Positions 27,198 to 35,247 of a DNA stretch of 64,000 nucleotides are shown in pieces; the first letter of the stretch is position 1; every line of letters begins with the position of its first letter. The notes under the pieces are model-generated. The model was not told the DNA's origin, ran no database searches, and saw only the letters and a list, made by a program, of their open reading frames with translations. This DNA comes from an uncultured Mobiluncus sp. (GTDB lineage: Bacteria; Actinomycetota; Actinomycetes; Actinomycetales; Actinomycetaceae). The DNA is taken from the NCBI RefSeq assembly GCF_943914685.1, contig NZ_CALUCZ010000002.1:112662-176661 (forward strand), in the 5' to 3' direction. A program made the translations under genes and the position numbers.

Positions 27198-27519
27198 ACG
27201 CCTTCCTCACAATCTTTGTTTCCCTACACCACACGGCAGAAGACGCGAATAGCGGATGCTGAGCTCTGCCTGACATGTTTCCGTGCTGCAAGCTCGTTCT
27301 GCTTTGTCCAACATCATGTCTTAATCCCTGATCCGGTACGGTCTTTGCACCTTTAAGATAGCAGGCCTGCTTGTCAAAGGCTATGAACATCTGCTTTTCT
27401 GCCCCCGTATAGAGTGTCATAATGTCGCTTTTGTCATCGCCACTAGTCTTCTTCTGGATTACTGGGTTTTCCCGCCGAAAATCGTGGGCGAAATCTGCGA
27501 CCATCACCAACCCGGCCAC
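27181..27519 (-). pseudogene. Short unrecognised ORF upstream of the methyltransferase, possibly a gene remnant
   Basis: 112 codons from a GTG at 27519, overlapping the methyltransferase start by 17 bp. The middle section looks like real protein (FRRENPVIQKK, then LYTGAEKQMFIAFDKQACYL), reminiscent of C-terminal ends of ATPase-type phage-defence or DUF2326-like proteins. The last 45 residues are low-quality and may be frameshifted. Upstream the frame is closed by a stop about 10 codons before the GTG. I cannot name it. Confidence 0.35.
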
Positions 27520-27678
27520 TCCGACATACCCAGCGCTAACACCTCAGTATCCCACCACGTCGAGACCAAAAGTTGAGAAATCGAAAACAGACCGGAATGC
27601 AACGCAGGCTCATTAAACGCCCACCACCGACCACACTTGTGACAGCCGGGCCGACCGAACTCTTCCGTTTACTCAGTT

Positions 27679-29040
27679 TTAGGAGTCAGCTCTCGCGCTC
27701 TCACAAGGTTCCTCCCCCGAATTCCTTTCTAGGCGCGCTTGTACGACTGGGTCGGCACTGAGAGGAGTTTGCGGCTTGCCCAGGTAGCGCTTATCCCGGC
27801 GCCACCACGGCATGATGCCCACCCAGCCATCATCGGGGGGAACCAGGGTGTCCGGCTCAAAGCCCAACTCCATGGGGGTTTGCGGGATTTGATCGACGAT
27901 GAAGTACTTGTCTCTGTTGTCGAAGTGGGTCAGCACGACCTTGCGGAACGCCCCGAGTTCGCAGAACAACACTCCGGTAATCGGATTGCGTTTCTGTCCG
28001 ATGATTTTGTACAGCCAGTAGCCAAACAGAGCCACATTGGAAATCAGCGCCAGCCAGGCACACACGATGTTGGCCACCGGGTTCATTGTCGCGTAGTTAA
28101 ACATCCCGGAGGGTTGCACCAGCAATTCGGGCAAAATGTTGTTCGCCGCAATCCAGAACATGAGTGTGAAGCACCTGAACCATATCCACTGACCTTTTGC
28201 CCACGTGAAAGCGGGAATGGTACAGGCCAGCAACAGGGCGAACGTACAGTACCAGGTGTAATCAGCCAGCGAGTTGTACAGGAAAGCGTGATTCCACAGG
28301 TCGTAGGCGATAATCCAGGGCCACACCATGTCCACCCAGATGAGGCCCTTAACCTTTTGCTTCGGATTTGAGGTGATGGCAATCTTGCCAAGGCCGGTGA
28401 TGGTGATGATGTTCAGCACGCCCGCCAGCGCCGACAGCAAGTTCCAGTATCCCCCGATGGTGCGGAACCCGGTTGCGGGATCGATACCGACGTGGGCTTG
28501 GGCAAAGTTGGCGGCCACCGCCTGATACCATGCCTCGGTTCCCACTGCCGCCGCGACGCCGCGAGTTTCGGGCAGTCCCGGAATCATGGGTATGCTGTGT
28601 GCCTGGTCGATGGCCTGCAAGCACTGCCAATCAGCAGCGCAGGAATAGTATTCGCTGGCTTGCAGAAATATGGTGACATCGCGGATATTGGCTTCCATGA
28701 TGTTTACCGCCAGCCCAATCCACAGCGCTAAGCCGAACCAGAAAGCGTAGCGGTGCGCCTTGAGCGGATGGCGTTTCCCGTAGAACAGCAGGAAACCGGT
28801 CATGGTGGCGGTGAGAATCATGATGGTGAATTTCCCGAAGGGGAACCACCCCACCATGGGAATACCGTGGGTAATCACGTAGGGCATGACCGCGATTCCC
28901 CCCACAGTCCACAGGACGAAAATCGTCCAGTTCCAGCGACGGTTTATCTCTGCGATTGCAATCTGTGCCAGCAAAACCACGATCCAGATCAAATAGACTC
29001 GTGGAGTTCCGATTTCCCACAATCCTAAAAAGGTATTCAC
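27679..29040 (-). CDS. DUF5692 family multi-pass membrane protein
   Basis: 453 residues with about ten membrane segments. It shares motifs with the plus-strand gene at 30347: NIMEANIRD, WNLLSALAGVLN, WIIAYDLWNHAF and LLLACTIPAF. I place both in the DUF5692 family; function unknown. The C-terminal 90 residues are soluble (LTHFDNRDKYFIVDQIPQTPMELGF). Of two adjacent GTG codons I prefer 29040, five bases behind AAAGGAG. It is divergent from the SRPBCC-like gene. Confidence 0.75.
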   Translation of the reverse strand: MNTFLGLWEIGTPRVYLIWIVVLLAQIAIAEINRRWNWTIFVLWTVGGIAVMPYVITHGIPMVGWFPFGKFTIMILTATMTGFLLFYGKRHPLKAHRYAFWFGLALWIGLAVNIMEANIRDVTIFLQASEYYSCAADWQCLQAIDQAHSIPMIPGLPETRGVAAAVGTEAWYQAVAANFAQAHVGIDPATGFRTIGGYWNLLSALAGVLNIITITGLGKIAITSNPKQKVKGLIWVDMVWPWIIAYDLWNHAFLYNSLADYTWYCTFALLLACTIPAFTWAKGQWIWFRCFTLMFWIAANNILPELLVQPSGMFNYATMNPVANIVCAWLALISNVALFGYWLYKIIGQKRNPITGVLFCELGAFRKVVLTHFDNRDKYFIVDQIPQTPMELGFEPDTLVPPDDGWVGIMPWWRRDKRYLGKPQTPLSADPVVQARLERNSGEEPCESARADS

Positions 29041-29098
29041 CACTGCTCCTTTGTAGCTGCTTATTGGCTTATAGTGTAGAACCACTATGCAGTGTTTT

Positions 29099-29120
29099 TG
29101 TTAGGACGTTAGTCCTAACA
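29099..29120. promoter_or_regulatory. Perfect 9-bp inverted repeat, candidate operator
   Basis: TGTTAGGAC, spacer GTTA, GTCCTAACA, in the 242-bp divergent promoter region. A half-site-like GTTAGGAAC occurs again at 29271–29279, and a small repeat CACT-N4-AGTG lies at 29082–29093. The size suits a dimeric repressor such as TetR or MarR; no regulator gene is adjacent. Confidence 0.6.
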
Positions 29121-29282
29121 TATGGTTTTATAAACTTATCTTCCCAAACGCGCACATTTTTCACAATAGTATGCTAGTTTCCTTGCAATAGGTTTTCGTA
29201 CTCGGCATGTCCCCAGAGCGAATTCTTTTTAAATCTGTCAGCTTCGTCCTCTCGGTAAAAGCCCCGAGAAGTTAGGAACTTG

Positions 29283-30344
29283 GTGATTGAAATGAAAACT
29301 TCATCAAATGGCCACACATTCTGGAAACTTGCAGGTCTTGCGACCCTTCCTATATTCGGGGGAGTATTCGCGTTTTCGCAGCTTAGTGGTAAAGCGACTC
29401 GGGCAGAACAGGACTGGGTTTATCCGGCGGACGATATTATTGACCTAAACTATGATAATGGTAAATCCTCGACTTATGCTATTGATATTGACGCCCCCGC
29501 CTATGCGGTTTATCGCATTCTCAAACAAATCGGGGTACAAAAATCAGGTTCATTTAGCAGCGAATTTCTCGAGAGGGTTTTCGCACGTCTCCCGTTTTAC
29601 AATCATTATGAAATTCAGGAAGAATTCCAAACTCCAGACGCTATTCAACCCGGCGATATTGCCGGTTTTGATTACCACGGTATGTCTATGGAATGGGCCG
29701 ATGTCGTCCCCGGAAAATACCTGGTGCAATGGGTTGATACAAAGAACCCGCCCGCTGCCCCCGGCAGTTACGCTTTCCGTTTCCCGTTCATGAAGCACTA
29801 CGCTTCCGCCTGGTGTTTCTACGTTATCCCCCTCAAGGGCGAGCGTTGCCGTCTGCTCAATCACTGGCGAGTCGGTTTTGAACCCGATAACCTCTACACC
29901 CGGGTGGCCAACTGGCTCAATATAGAACTGGTCGGCGGCGTGATGGCCCACATGCAAAATATTTATGTCAAGCGGGTCGCGGAGTTCCGCAAGAAACAAC
30001 AGTGGCACGGCAAATTCATGCGCGGAGCCTTGGGCGGACGTTTCTTCCGCTCCGAAACCCCCGCCGGCCGCTGGGACGGCACCCCCCTGTTCGAGGACAC
30101 TTATACGCAATGGTTCCGCTACGGGAGGCGCAGCCCGGCGGTGGCCGAGATCCGTCCCCCCGTCACAGACAACCCGAACTGGCCTCCCACCGAACCGGGC
30201 AACCCGTGGGAAGACACTGTTGACCCGGACTACTACGTGGACTGGAGCGAGCCGGAGTTTAGCTGGGATGAACAGATTCGCCAAAAGCGCGAACGCACCT
30301 ACCTGCCCGGCTGGGGCAAGCATCAGCAGAAAGAGGGGGACTAA
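29283..30344 (+). CDS. Membrane-anchored SRPBCC-like protein
   Basis: 353 residues. An N-terminal hydrophobic segment (LAGLATLPIFGGVFAF) acts as anchor or signal. Residues about 60–240 resemble an SRPBCC/START-like lipid- or ligand-binding fold (IDAPAYAVYRILKQIG near the start; AWCFYVIPLKGERCRLLNHWRV in the middle). The last 100 residues are rich in Trp, Pro, Tyr and acidic residues and look extended. The GTG at 29283 has AGGA five bases upstream; an ATG at 29292 is possible. The DUF5692 gene follows two bases after the stop. Function unknown; ligand binding is inference. Confidence 0.65.
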   Translation: MIEMKTSSNGHTFWKLAGLATLPIFGGVFAFSQLSGKATRAEQDWVYPADDIIDLNYDNGKSSTYAIDIDAPAYAVYRILKQIGVQKSGSFSSEFLERVFARLPFYNHYEIQEEFQTPDAIQPGDIAGFDYHGMSMEWADVVPGKYLVQWVDTKNPPAAPGSYAFRFPFMKHYASAWCFYVIPLKGERCRLLNHWRVGFEPDNLYTRVANWLNIELVGGVMAHMQNIYVKRVAEFRKKQQWHGKFMRGALGGRFFRSETPAGRWDGTPLFEDTYTQWFRYGRRSPAVAEIRPPVTDNPNWPPTEPGNPWEDTVDPDYYVDWSEPEFSWDEQIRQKRERTYLPGWGKHQQKEGD

Positions 30345-30346
30345 TC

Positions 30347-31360
30347 ATGGTCATGCCGCTCGAGGCTCCCAACCTGTTCTTTTTTGAAGTCGGGCAATGG
30401 TGGGATTTCGCGATGCTTTTCCTGGTCATTGCAGTGTTAGCCACCCTCGCCTGGCTTGCGATTCGTTTCAAGTGGGCTGCCATAGCGCTGTTCATCGTCA
30501 TACCGGTGCTGCTCACGATTTTCTGGTGGCCACACTCGATTCCGGGTACCCAAAGCGAGGGCTGGTTCGCGATTGCCAAACAGTACTCGGCACTCGCCGG
30601 CTCACTGTGTCTGGTCGCCTTGCAGTACTTCCCGAAGCTGCGTCGCAACCGCTTCTACCTGCTGATTCCCCCTATCATTCTGTCAATCAATATCCTTGAA
30701 GCCGTAATCCGCGACTTCCAATGCTATTCCCTGCACGGAAATGTCAACAACGGTATGTGGGTCTGGGGCGGCCCGTGGAACATCATGAACGGGATTGCAG
30801 GGATTTTGAACCTGCTGATGATTGCCGGCTGGACCGGAATCTACGTGTCGAAAACGAATCGTCACATTATCTGGACTGACCTCACAATTGGCTGGATTAT
30901 CGCCTATGACCTGTGGAACGTGGCCTACTGCTACAACTGCCTGTCGGATCGAGCCTGGTATTCCGGCGTGGCGTTGCTGCTGTCCTGTACGATTCCGGCA
31001 TTCATGGTGATGGGCAGAGGCGCCTGGATTCAGTACCGCGCCTACACCCTGACTTTCTGGTCGGCGTTCGTGCTCTCGTTCCCGCACTTCACCCAAGACT
31101 CCATGTTCAGCCACGTGGCGAGTCAAAACCACTCCGCGCTGTTCCTGCTGTCTTTCCTGGCGTTGGCAGCCAACGCAGGACTGGCCGTCTACCATGTCTG
31201 GAAGATTGTCAAGACCAAGCGCAATCCGTTCAAGACCGAACTGTACACGGATTTGCCGCAAAATGTGAAGATTATCCGCCGCACCGCGACTGATGAAGTC
31301 AAAGAGCGTATTGCGGCTCGGTTAGGAAAGACGCCTCAGGAACTGGGGTACCTAGACTAA
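30347..31360 (+). CDS. DUF5692 family multi-pass membrane protein (paralogue)
   Basis: 337 residues, about ten membrane segments. It is a paralogue of the minus-strand gene at 27679: matching motifs are NILEAVIRD, WNIMNGIAGILN, WIIAYDLWNVAYCYN and LLLSCTIPAF. The C-terminal soluble tail (LPQNVKIIRRTATDEVKERI) also corresponds. It starts two bases after the SRPBCC-like gene with GAGGGGG upstream, so the two are cotranscribed, and a hairpin terminator follows. Two paralogues flanking one small operon suggest a heteromeric membrane complex (inference). Confidence 0.75.
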   Translation: MVMPLEAPNLFFFEVGQWWDFAMLFLVIAVLATLAWLAIRFKWAAIALFIVIPVLLTIFWWPHSIPGTQSEGWFAIAKQYSALAGSLCLVALQYFPKLRRNRFYLLIPPIILSINILEAVIRDFQCYSLHGNVNNGMWVWGGPWNIMNGIAGILNLLMIAGWTGIYVSKTNRHIIWTDLTIGWIIAYDLWNVAYCYNCLSDRAWYSGVALLLSCTIPAFMVMGRGAWIQYRAYTLTFWSAFVLSFPHFTQDSMFSHVASQNHSALFLLSFLALAANAGLAVYHVWKIVKTKRNPFKTELYTDLPQNVKIIRRTATDEVKERIAARLGKTPQELGYLD

Positions 31361-31372
31361 CTAAGCTGTCAG

Positions 31373-31406
31373 TAACCGGCTCGGGAGTTCTCTCTCGAGC
31401 CGGTTA
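31373..31406 (+). terminator. Terminator of the SRPBCC–DUF5692 operon
   Basis: Inverted repeat TAACCGGCTCG / CGAGCCGGTTA, 13 bp after the stop codon, followed by a moderately T-rich stretch. Confidence 0.65.
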
Positions 31407-31440
31407 TATGTATCTGCGCCCTGCGGTAAAGCCCGTGGGG

Positions 31441-32037
31441 TCACCGCTCTTCTTTGAAAGCGTCAGCGCTGGGAATCTCATCTACCCCGGCTTGCGCCAT
31501 CTCTTCGCGCGCGGCTTTGCCAAGATCCTCTGAAACGGGGACGGTGAGATCCTCAAAAACTCTGGTCGGCCAGCCCAAATCCAGGGCATCTAAAGCGGTG
31601 TCTTTCACGCAGTGCGATTCGGCGATGCCGACCACATCCACGTCGGTGATGTCGGCACGACGCAAAATCTCCTCCAAGGTATCCCCCGCCTTGTTCACCC
31701 CTTCAAAACCTGAATAAGCCGCCGCGTACTGACCTTTCTTAACGGAGTCATCAAAAGGGAGGGCGGCGATAGCGTCGTGCAGTTCCGCTTGTGCCGTGCC
31801 CGCCACGCCGTGAGGCGGCCAGGTGTCGACAAAGTCGGGGTCGTCAGAAAAATGCTCCCCCGGGTCGACGTGCCAATCCTGAGTGGTGACGATAATGTCG
31901 TATTCGTCCTCATACTCGGTGACAAAGTCCGCAATCCGCTCCGCGACGTCGTTGCCGCCCACCACCCCTAAAGCTCCGCCCTCGCAAAAGGTCGGCTGGA
32001 CATCAACAATCAGCAGTGCACGCTTCTTTTCGGCCAT
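31441..32037 (-). CDS. pncA: Isochorismatase-family amidohydrolase, probable nicotinamidase
   Basis: 198 residues with the nicotinamidase/pyrazinamidase layout: catalytic Asp in LLIVDVQPTFCEGG, metal-binding DWHVDPGEHF, catalytic Lys in VKKGQYAAAYSGF, and nucleophile cysteine in GIAESHCVKDTALDA. The usual signature around the cysteine is TDYCV, so ESHCV is a modest departure, but the triad is complete. Nicotinamidase converts nicotinamide to nicotinate for NAD salvage. Confidence 0.85.
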   Translation of the reverse strand: MAEKKRALLIVDVQPTFCEGGALGVVGGNDVAERIADFVTEYEDEYDIIVTTQDWHVDPGEHFSDDPDFVDTWPPHGVAGTAQAELHDAIAALPFDDSVKKGQYAAAYSGFEGVNKAGDTLEEILRRADITDVDVVGIAESHCVKDTALDALDLGWPTRVFEDLTVPVSEDLGKAAREEMAQAGVDEIPSADAFKEER

Positions 32038-32140
32038 AGTTCCTCCGTCGTCTTGGGGATACCTCTATTATGACCTGCAAAAGGGGTTAACAAAGCCGAA
32101 GCGTAAAAACCAAAAATCCCCGCTTGCCGCGAGGACTTGG

Positions 32141-32213
32141 TGGCTCCGACCGGCGTCGATCCGGTGACCTAACGATTTTCAGTCGTTCGCTCTGCCAACT
32201 GAGCTACAGAGCC
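32141..32213 (-). tRNA. tRNA-Phe (GAA)
   Basis: 73 nt, seven-base acceptor stem with one G·U pair, anticodon GAA in the loop CTGAAAA. CCA is encoded (32138–32140). Confidence 0.96.
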
Positions 32214-32248
32214 AACGTTCGTCTTAGCTTGTGGCCATCGACGAACTG

Positions 32249-32322
32249 CGACCCTGACGGGACTTGAACCCGCGACCTCCGCCGTGACAGGGCGGCGCGC
32301 TAACCAACTGCGCTACAGGGCC
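32249..32322 (-). tRNA. tRNA-Asp (GUC)
   Basis: 74 nt, anticodon GTC in loop CTGTCAC, discriminator G, CCA not encoded. 35 bp from tRNA-Phe, in the same orientation. Confidence 0.96.
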
Positions 32323-32352
32323 ATTCAAATCGCAAGCCCGAAGGCTCACACG

Positions 32353-32425
32353 TACTCCCAACGGGATTTGAACCCGTGTTGCCGCCGTGAAAGGGCGGAG
32401 TCCTAGGCCGCTAGACGATAGGAGC
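32353..32425 (-). tRNA. tRNA-Glu (UUC)
   Basis: 73 nt, anticodon TTC in loop CTTTCAC, discriminator A. It is upstream of tRNA-Asp and tRNA-Phe in one minus-strand cluster, probably one transcript. Confidence 0.95.
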
Positions 32426-32538
32426 GTCGCCTAAGCCCAGGGGGCTAAGGACTTGAAATAGTTTAGGTGAAAAAAGCCTAGAGTGCAAAACCTCGCTTCC
32501 CCCGGTCAAGTCCGAGCGCGATAACCTATGCTAGAGAC

Positions 32539-34095
32539 ATGAGTTTTGTGTTCACCCAGACCCCGGAGCCGAATCCAACCCCGGATACCGCCGTCAAGGA
32601 AGTCCTGGAAACCTCCCTGGACATCATGGCAGTTCTGGCTGCCAGTTTGGTCTGTATCGTGGCTTTACTGGTGGCCGCCCAAGTCATCGGGTTTTTTTTG
32701 CGGCGTTGGGGACGCAAGCACAGACTGATTAAATATCTGGAGCGTCGTTCTCGTGTGGGTGGGTCCTTGACCTGTATCGCCCTGGGGGCGGCTATCGGGT
32801 GGCAATGGACTGTACGCAACCACAACGTTCCTGGTTACGACACAATTTCACACTGCTTGCTGATTTTCATGATTATTGCCGTGACGGTGTGGATGATTGA
32901 ACTGTGCGCCGTCCTGGAGGACATGACCCGCACGCAGCTCGAGGGCGGGACGAAACCAAATCGTCTGGTGACGCAGGCCCAAGTCATGCACCGGGTTTCA
33001 CAAGTTTTCTTTGGGGTTTTCGGGGCTATCGCGATTGCGTTGACGTTTCCAGAAGCGCGCGCGGCCATGGGGTCGGTGCTGGCTTCTGCCGGCATTATCT
33101 CACTGATTGCTGGTATTGCGGCACAAGGGGTGTTGGCCAATATGTTCGCCGGGCTCCAGATTGCATTCTCCGACCCGATTCGGGTGGGCGATGTCGTCGT
33201 TGTGCAAGGCCAGCAAGGCACGATTGAAGAAATCACGCTGACGTATATCGTCATTCATCTCTGGGATGAGCGTCGCCTCATCCTGCCGTCCAAAAAATTC
33301 ACCGAGGAACCTTTCGAGAACTGGACAAAGCGGGACACCAATTTGTTGGGAGTAGTGGAATTGCGTGTGGATTGGCGTCTGCCGTTGGCGGCATTCCGCA
33401 ACGAAGTGGACCGATTGTTGTCCGAGACGGACTTGTGGGATGGGCGCACCGCCAGCGTGCAGGTCACAGACAGTTCCGAAGAAACCATGCTGGTGCGTTT
33501 GGTGGCGAGCGCCGCGAACTCCGGGGATTTGTGGGATCTCAAGTGCTTCCTGCGAGAGCGCCTGATTGAGTGGATTCAAGGCGAAGCCTCTTATGCCCTG
33601 CCCCGCCGCCGCATTGAAACCGACAAGGTGACGGAAGTGCATTTGCCTGTCGATGAAATCGAGATTGAAAAACAGGCTCGTGAACTGGCTATCGCCACAA
33701 TCCGGGAAGCGAATGGGGATCGTCACGCCGCGGCCGCCGCGAAACAAGAGCACGAAACTGTCCCGACTAACCCTTACGGAGAGCCGCTTTTGGACCAATA
33801 TGCCCGCAAAATTCAGGAAAAGCGCCGCTCTTGGCGCTCTAAGGCACGGCGTCTGGACGAAAGCATGAGCGAAACGCCCGGACAGCTTCTCCCCTCCCAA
33901 GATGCCCTGCAAGATACCAAGTTGATGAGCACCACCGCCACAATGACTTGTGACCGGCTCTATTCCGGAACTCCCGACGCGGAGGAACGCCGCAAACTCG
34001 TAACGGGACCGCAGCAAAATGAACCCAAACCGACTGCTGACGGCGACACCGCACGTAAAGACGCCACCCCGCCTAGTGAGGAGGCCCAGAAATGA
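32539..34095 (+). CDS. MscS-family mechanosensitive ion channel
   Basis: 518 residues: four hydrophobic segments (about residues 28–52, 70–90, 100–120, 155–200), the last containing the glycine/alanine-rich pore helix (MGSVLASAGIISLIAGIAAQG). The MscS beta domain follows, with DPIRVGDVVVVQGQQGTIEE. It relieves turgor on osmotic downshock. The C-terminal 170 residues are charged, extended and poorly conserved, longer than in minimal MscS. The stop overlaps the next start (ATGA), so the EEP gene is coupled. Confidence 0.88.
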   Translation: MSFVFTQTPEPNPTPDTAVKEVLETSLDIMAVLAASLVCIVALLVAAQVIGFFLRRWGRKHRLIKYLERRSRVGGSLTCIALGAAIGWQWTVRNHNVPGYDTISHCLLIFMIIAVTVWMIELCAVLEDMTRTQLEGGTKPNRLVTQAQVMHRVSQVFFGVFGAIAIALTFPEARAAMGSVLASAGIISLIAGIAAQGVLANMFAGLQIAFSDPIRVGDVVVVQGQQGTIEEITLTYIVIHLWDERRLILPSKKFTEEPFENWTKRDTNLLGVVELRVDWRLPLAAFRNEVDRLLSETDLWDGRTASVQVTDSSEETMLVRLVASAANSGDLWDLKCFLRERLIEWIQGEASYALPRRRIETDKVTEVHLPVDEIEIEKQARELAIATIREANGDRHAAAAAKQEHETVPTNPYGEPLLDQYARKIQEKRRSWRSKARRLDESMSETPGQLLPSQDALQDTKLMSTTATMTCDRLYSGTPDAEERRKLVTGPQQNEPKPTADGDTARKDATPPSEEAQK

Positions 34096-35138
34096 GCCGG
34101 AGTAAACGCCCTCGAAAAGCCACTCCCGCCCAAACCCGCTCGGCTCCCGAAACTTTGCCGAATCCAGATTTCTTGCGGATTATTACCTGCAATTTGCAGT
34201 GGGGTACCCCGGCGGAGGGCTGGCCTGATGTCCAAAAGGCGAATTCGCGGGTGGAAGCATTTATCCGGGGCTTGTGGGAACGCTGTCGCAGCCTGTTCAA
34301 ATCGGGTTCGGTTAATACCCGCACCCAGCTGACTGCGGAAAATCTGCGGCAGACCGCTCGAATCCTCCAGCAGTTAAAACCGGATGTTTTGGCGTTGCAG
34401 GAAGTCGATAAAGGACAGCGCCGTTCTGGCTACGTCCGCCAAGCGCGCGTGCTGGCGGAATCTTTACACCTGCCCTATTGGCGTATCGGAGCGTCTTACG
34501 CGGGCCAGTCCCAAGTCCTGCACCGCCGCCCTTTGGACAGCGAACTAAAAGCGGAAAGCGGATACGGTATCGCCCTGCTCTCCCGCTGGCCGGTAAAATC
34601 TTGGCATTTCAAGCGGCTCGGCAGAGTCCGGGCGCGGATAGTTTGGGGCAGCGACCCGTGGAAAGGATTTTCTCACGGCTTTCTCGAGGGGTTACGCGAC
34701 CTTCCCGATGCTGCAAAAGGGACCGGGGTGCGGTTTGGTCAGATGCGGGTGCTGTTGGCGGCCCGATTGGCTACTCCGCTGGGAACCGTCGCACTAGGCA
34801 CGACCCACCTGGAAATTCACCGTCCCACGGCTGCTTCTCAGCTGCGGCGTGCCTGGCGTTCTCTCTACCACCTGCGTTCTGAATCATGCCTGCTGGTGGG
34901 GGATTTCAACCTGCGCGATTACCAAATCGACAAAGTACTGCAGCCTTTGCCCACGGAACAACACCCCGAGCTACACGCGGCTATCCCGTCATATCCGGCA
35001 GACAAGCCGTGGATTGCCCTGGATCAGTTACTGGGTAACGGTTGGGAGTTGGTGGGCGAACCGCGAGCTTTGCGTCTGCCCATCTCGGACCACCGGGCGG
35101 TCATCTACGATTTGCGCCCCGTAAAGGCCGCTCAATAG
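34092..35138 (+). CDS. Endonuclease/exonuclease/phosphatase family protein
   Basis: 348 residues with EEP-fold motifs in order: RIITCNLQWG, DVLALQEVDKG, GTTHLEIHRPTAASQ, LLVGDFNLRD and SDHRAVIYDL (catalytic His). The fold covers DNA repair nucleases, sphingomyelinases and inositol phosphatases; I cannot choose. There is no signal peptide, so it should act in the cytoplasm. The start overlaps the MscS stop by four bases. Confidence 0.85.
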   Translation: MSRSKRPRKATPAQTRSAPETLPNPDFLRIITCNLQWGTPAEGWPDVQKANSRVEAFIRGLWERCRSLFKSGSVNTRTQLTAENLRQTARILQQLKPDVLALQEVDKGQRRSGYVRQARVLAESLHLPYWRIGASYAGQSQVLHRRPLDSELKAESGYGIALLSRWPVKSWHFKRLGRVRARIVWGSDPWKGFSHGFLEGLRDLPDAAKGTGVRFGQMRVLLAARLATPLGTVALGTTHLEIHRPTAASQLRRAWRSLYHLRSESCLLVGDFNLRDYQIDKVLQPLPTEQHPELHAAIPSYPADKPWIALDQLLGNGWELVGEPRALRLPISDHRAVIYDLRPVKAAQ

Positions 35139-35247
35139 TTCCCGGTCTCACCGTTTCAGCCCGCCAAACTAGCAAGCCTTAGCGGGCAAAAAGTATCCCA
35201 AGCTGATGATGACACCAGCCTGGGAACCTTGTGAAAACGAAAAGAGC

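Noticed and set aside
27520..27678. Second attachment-site copy at the right end of the island
   Set aside because: I looked for the 17-bp tRNA-Lys end between the ORF at 27519 and the DUF5692 gene and did not find it. The stretch holds nothing that I can name.
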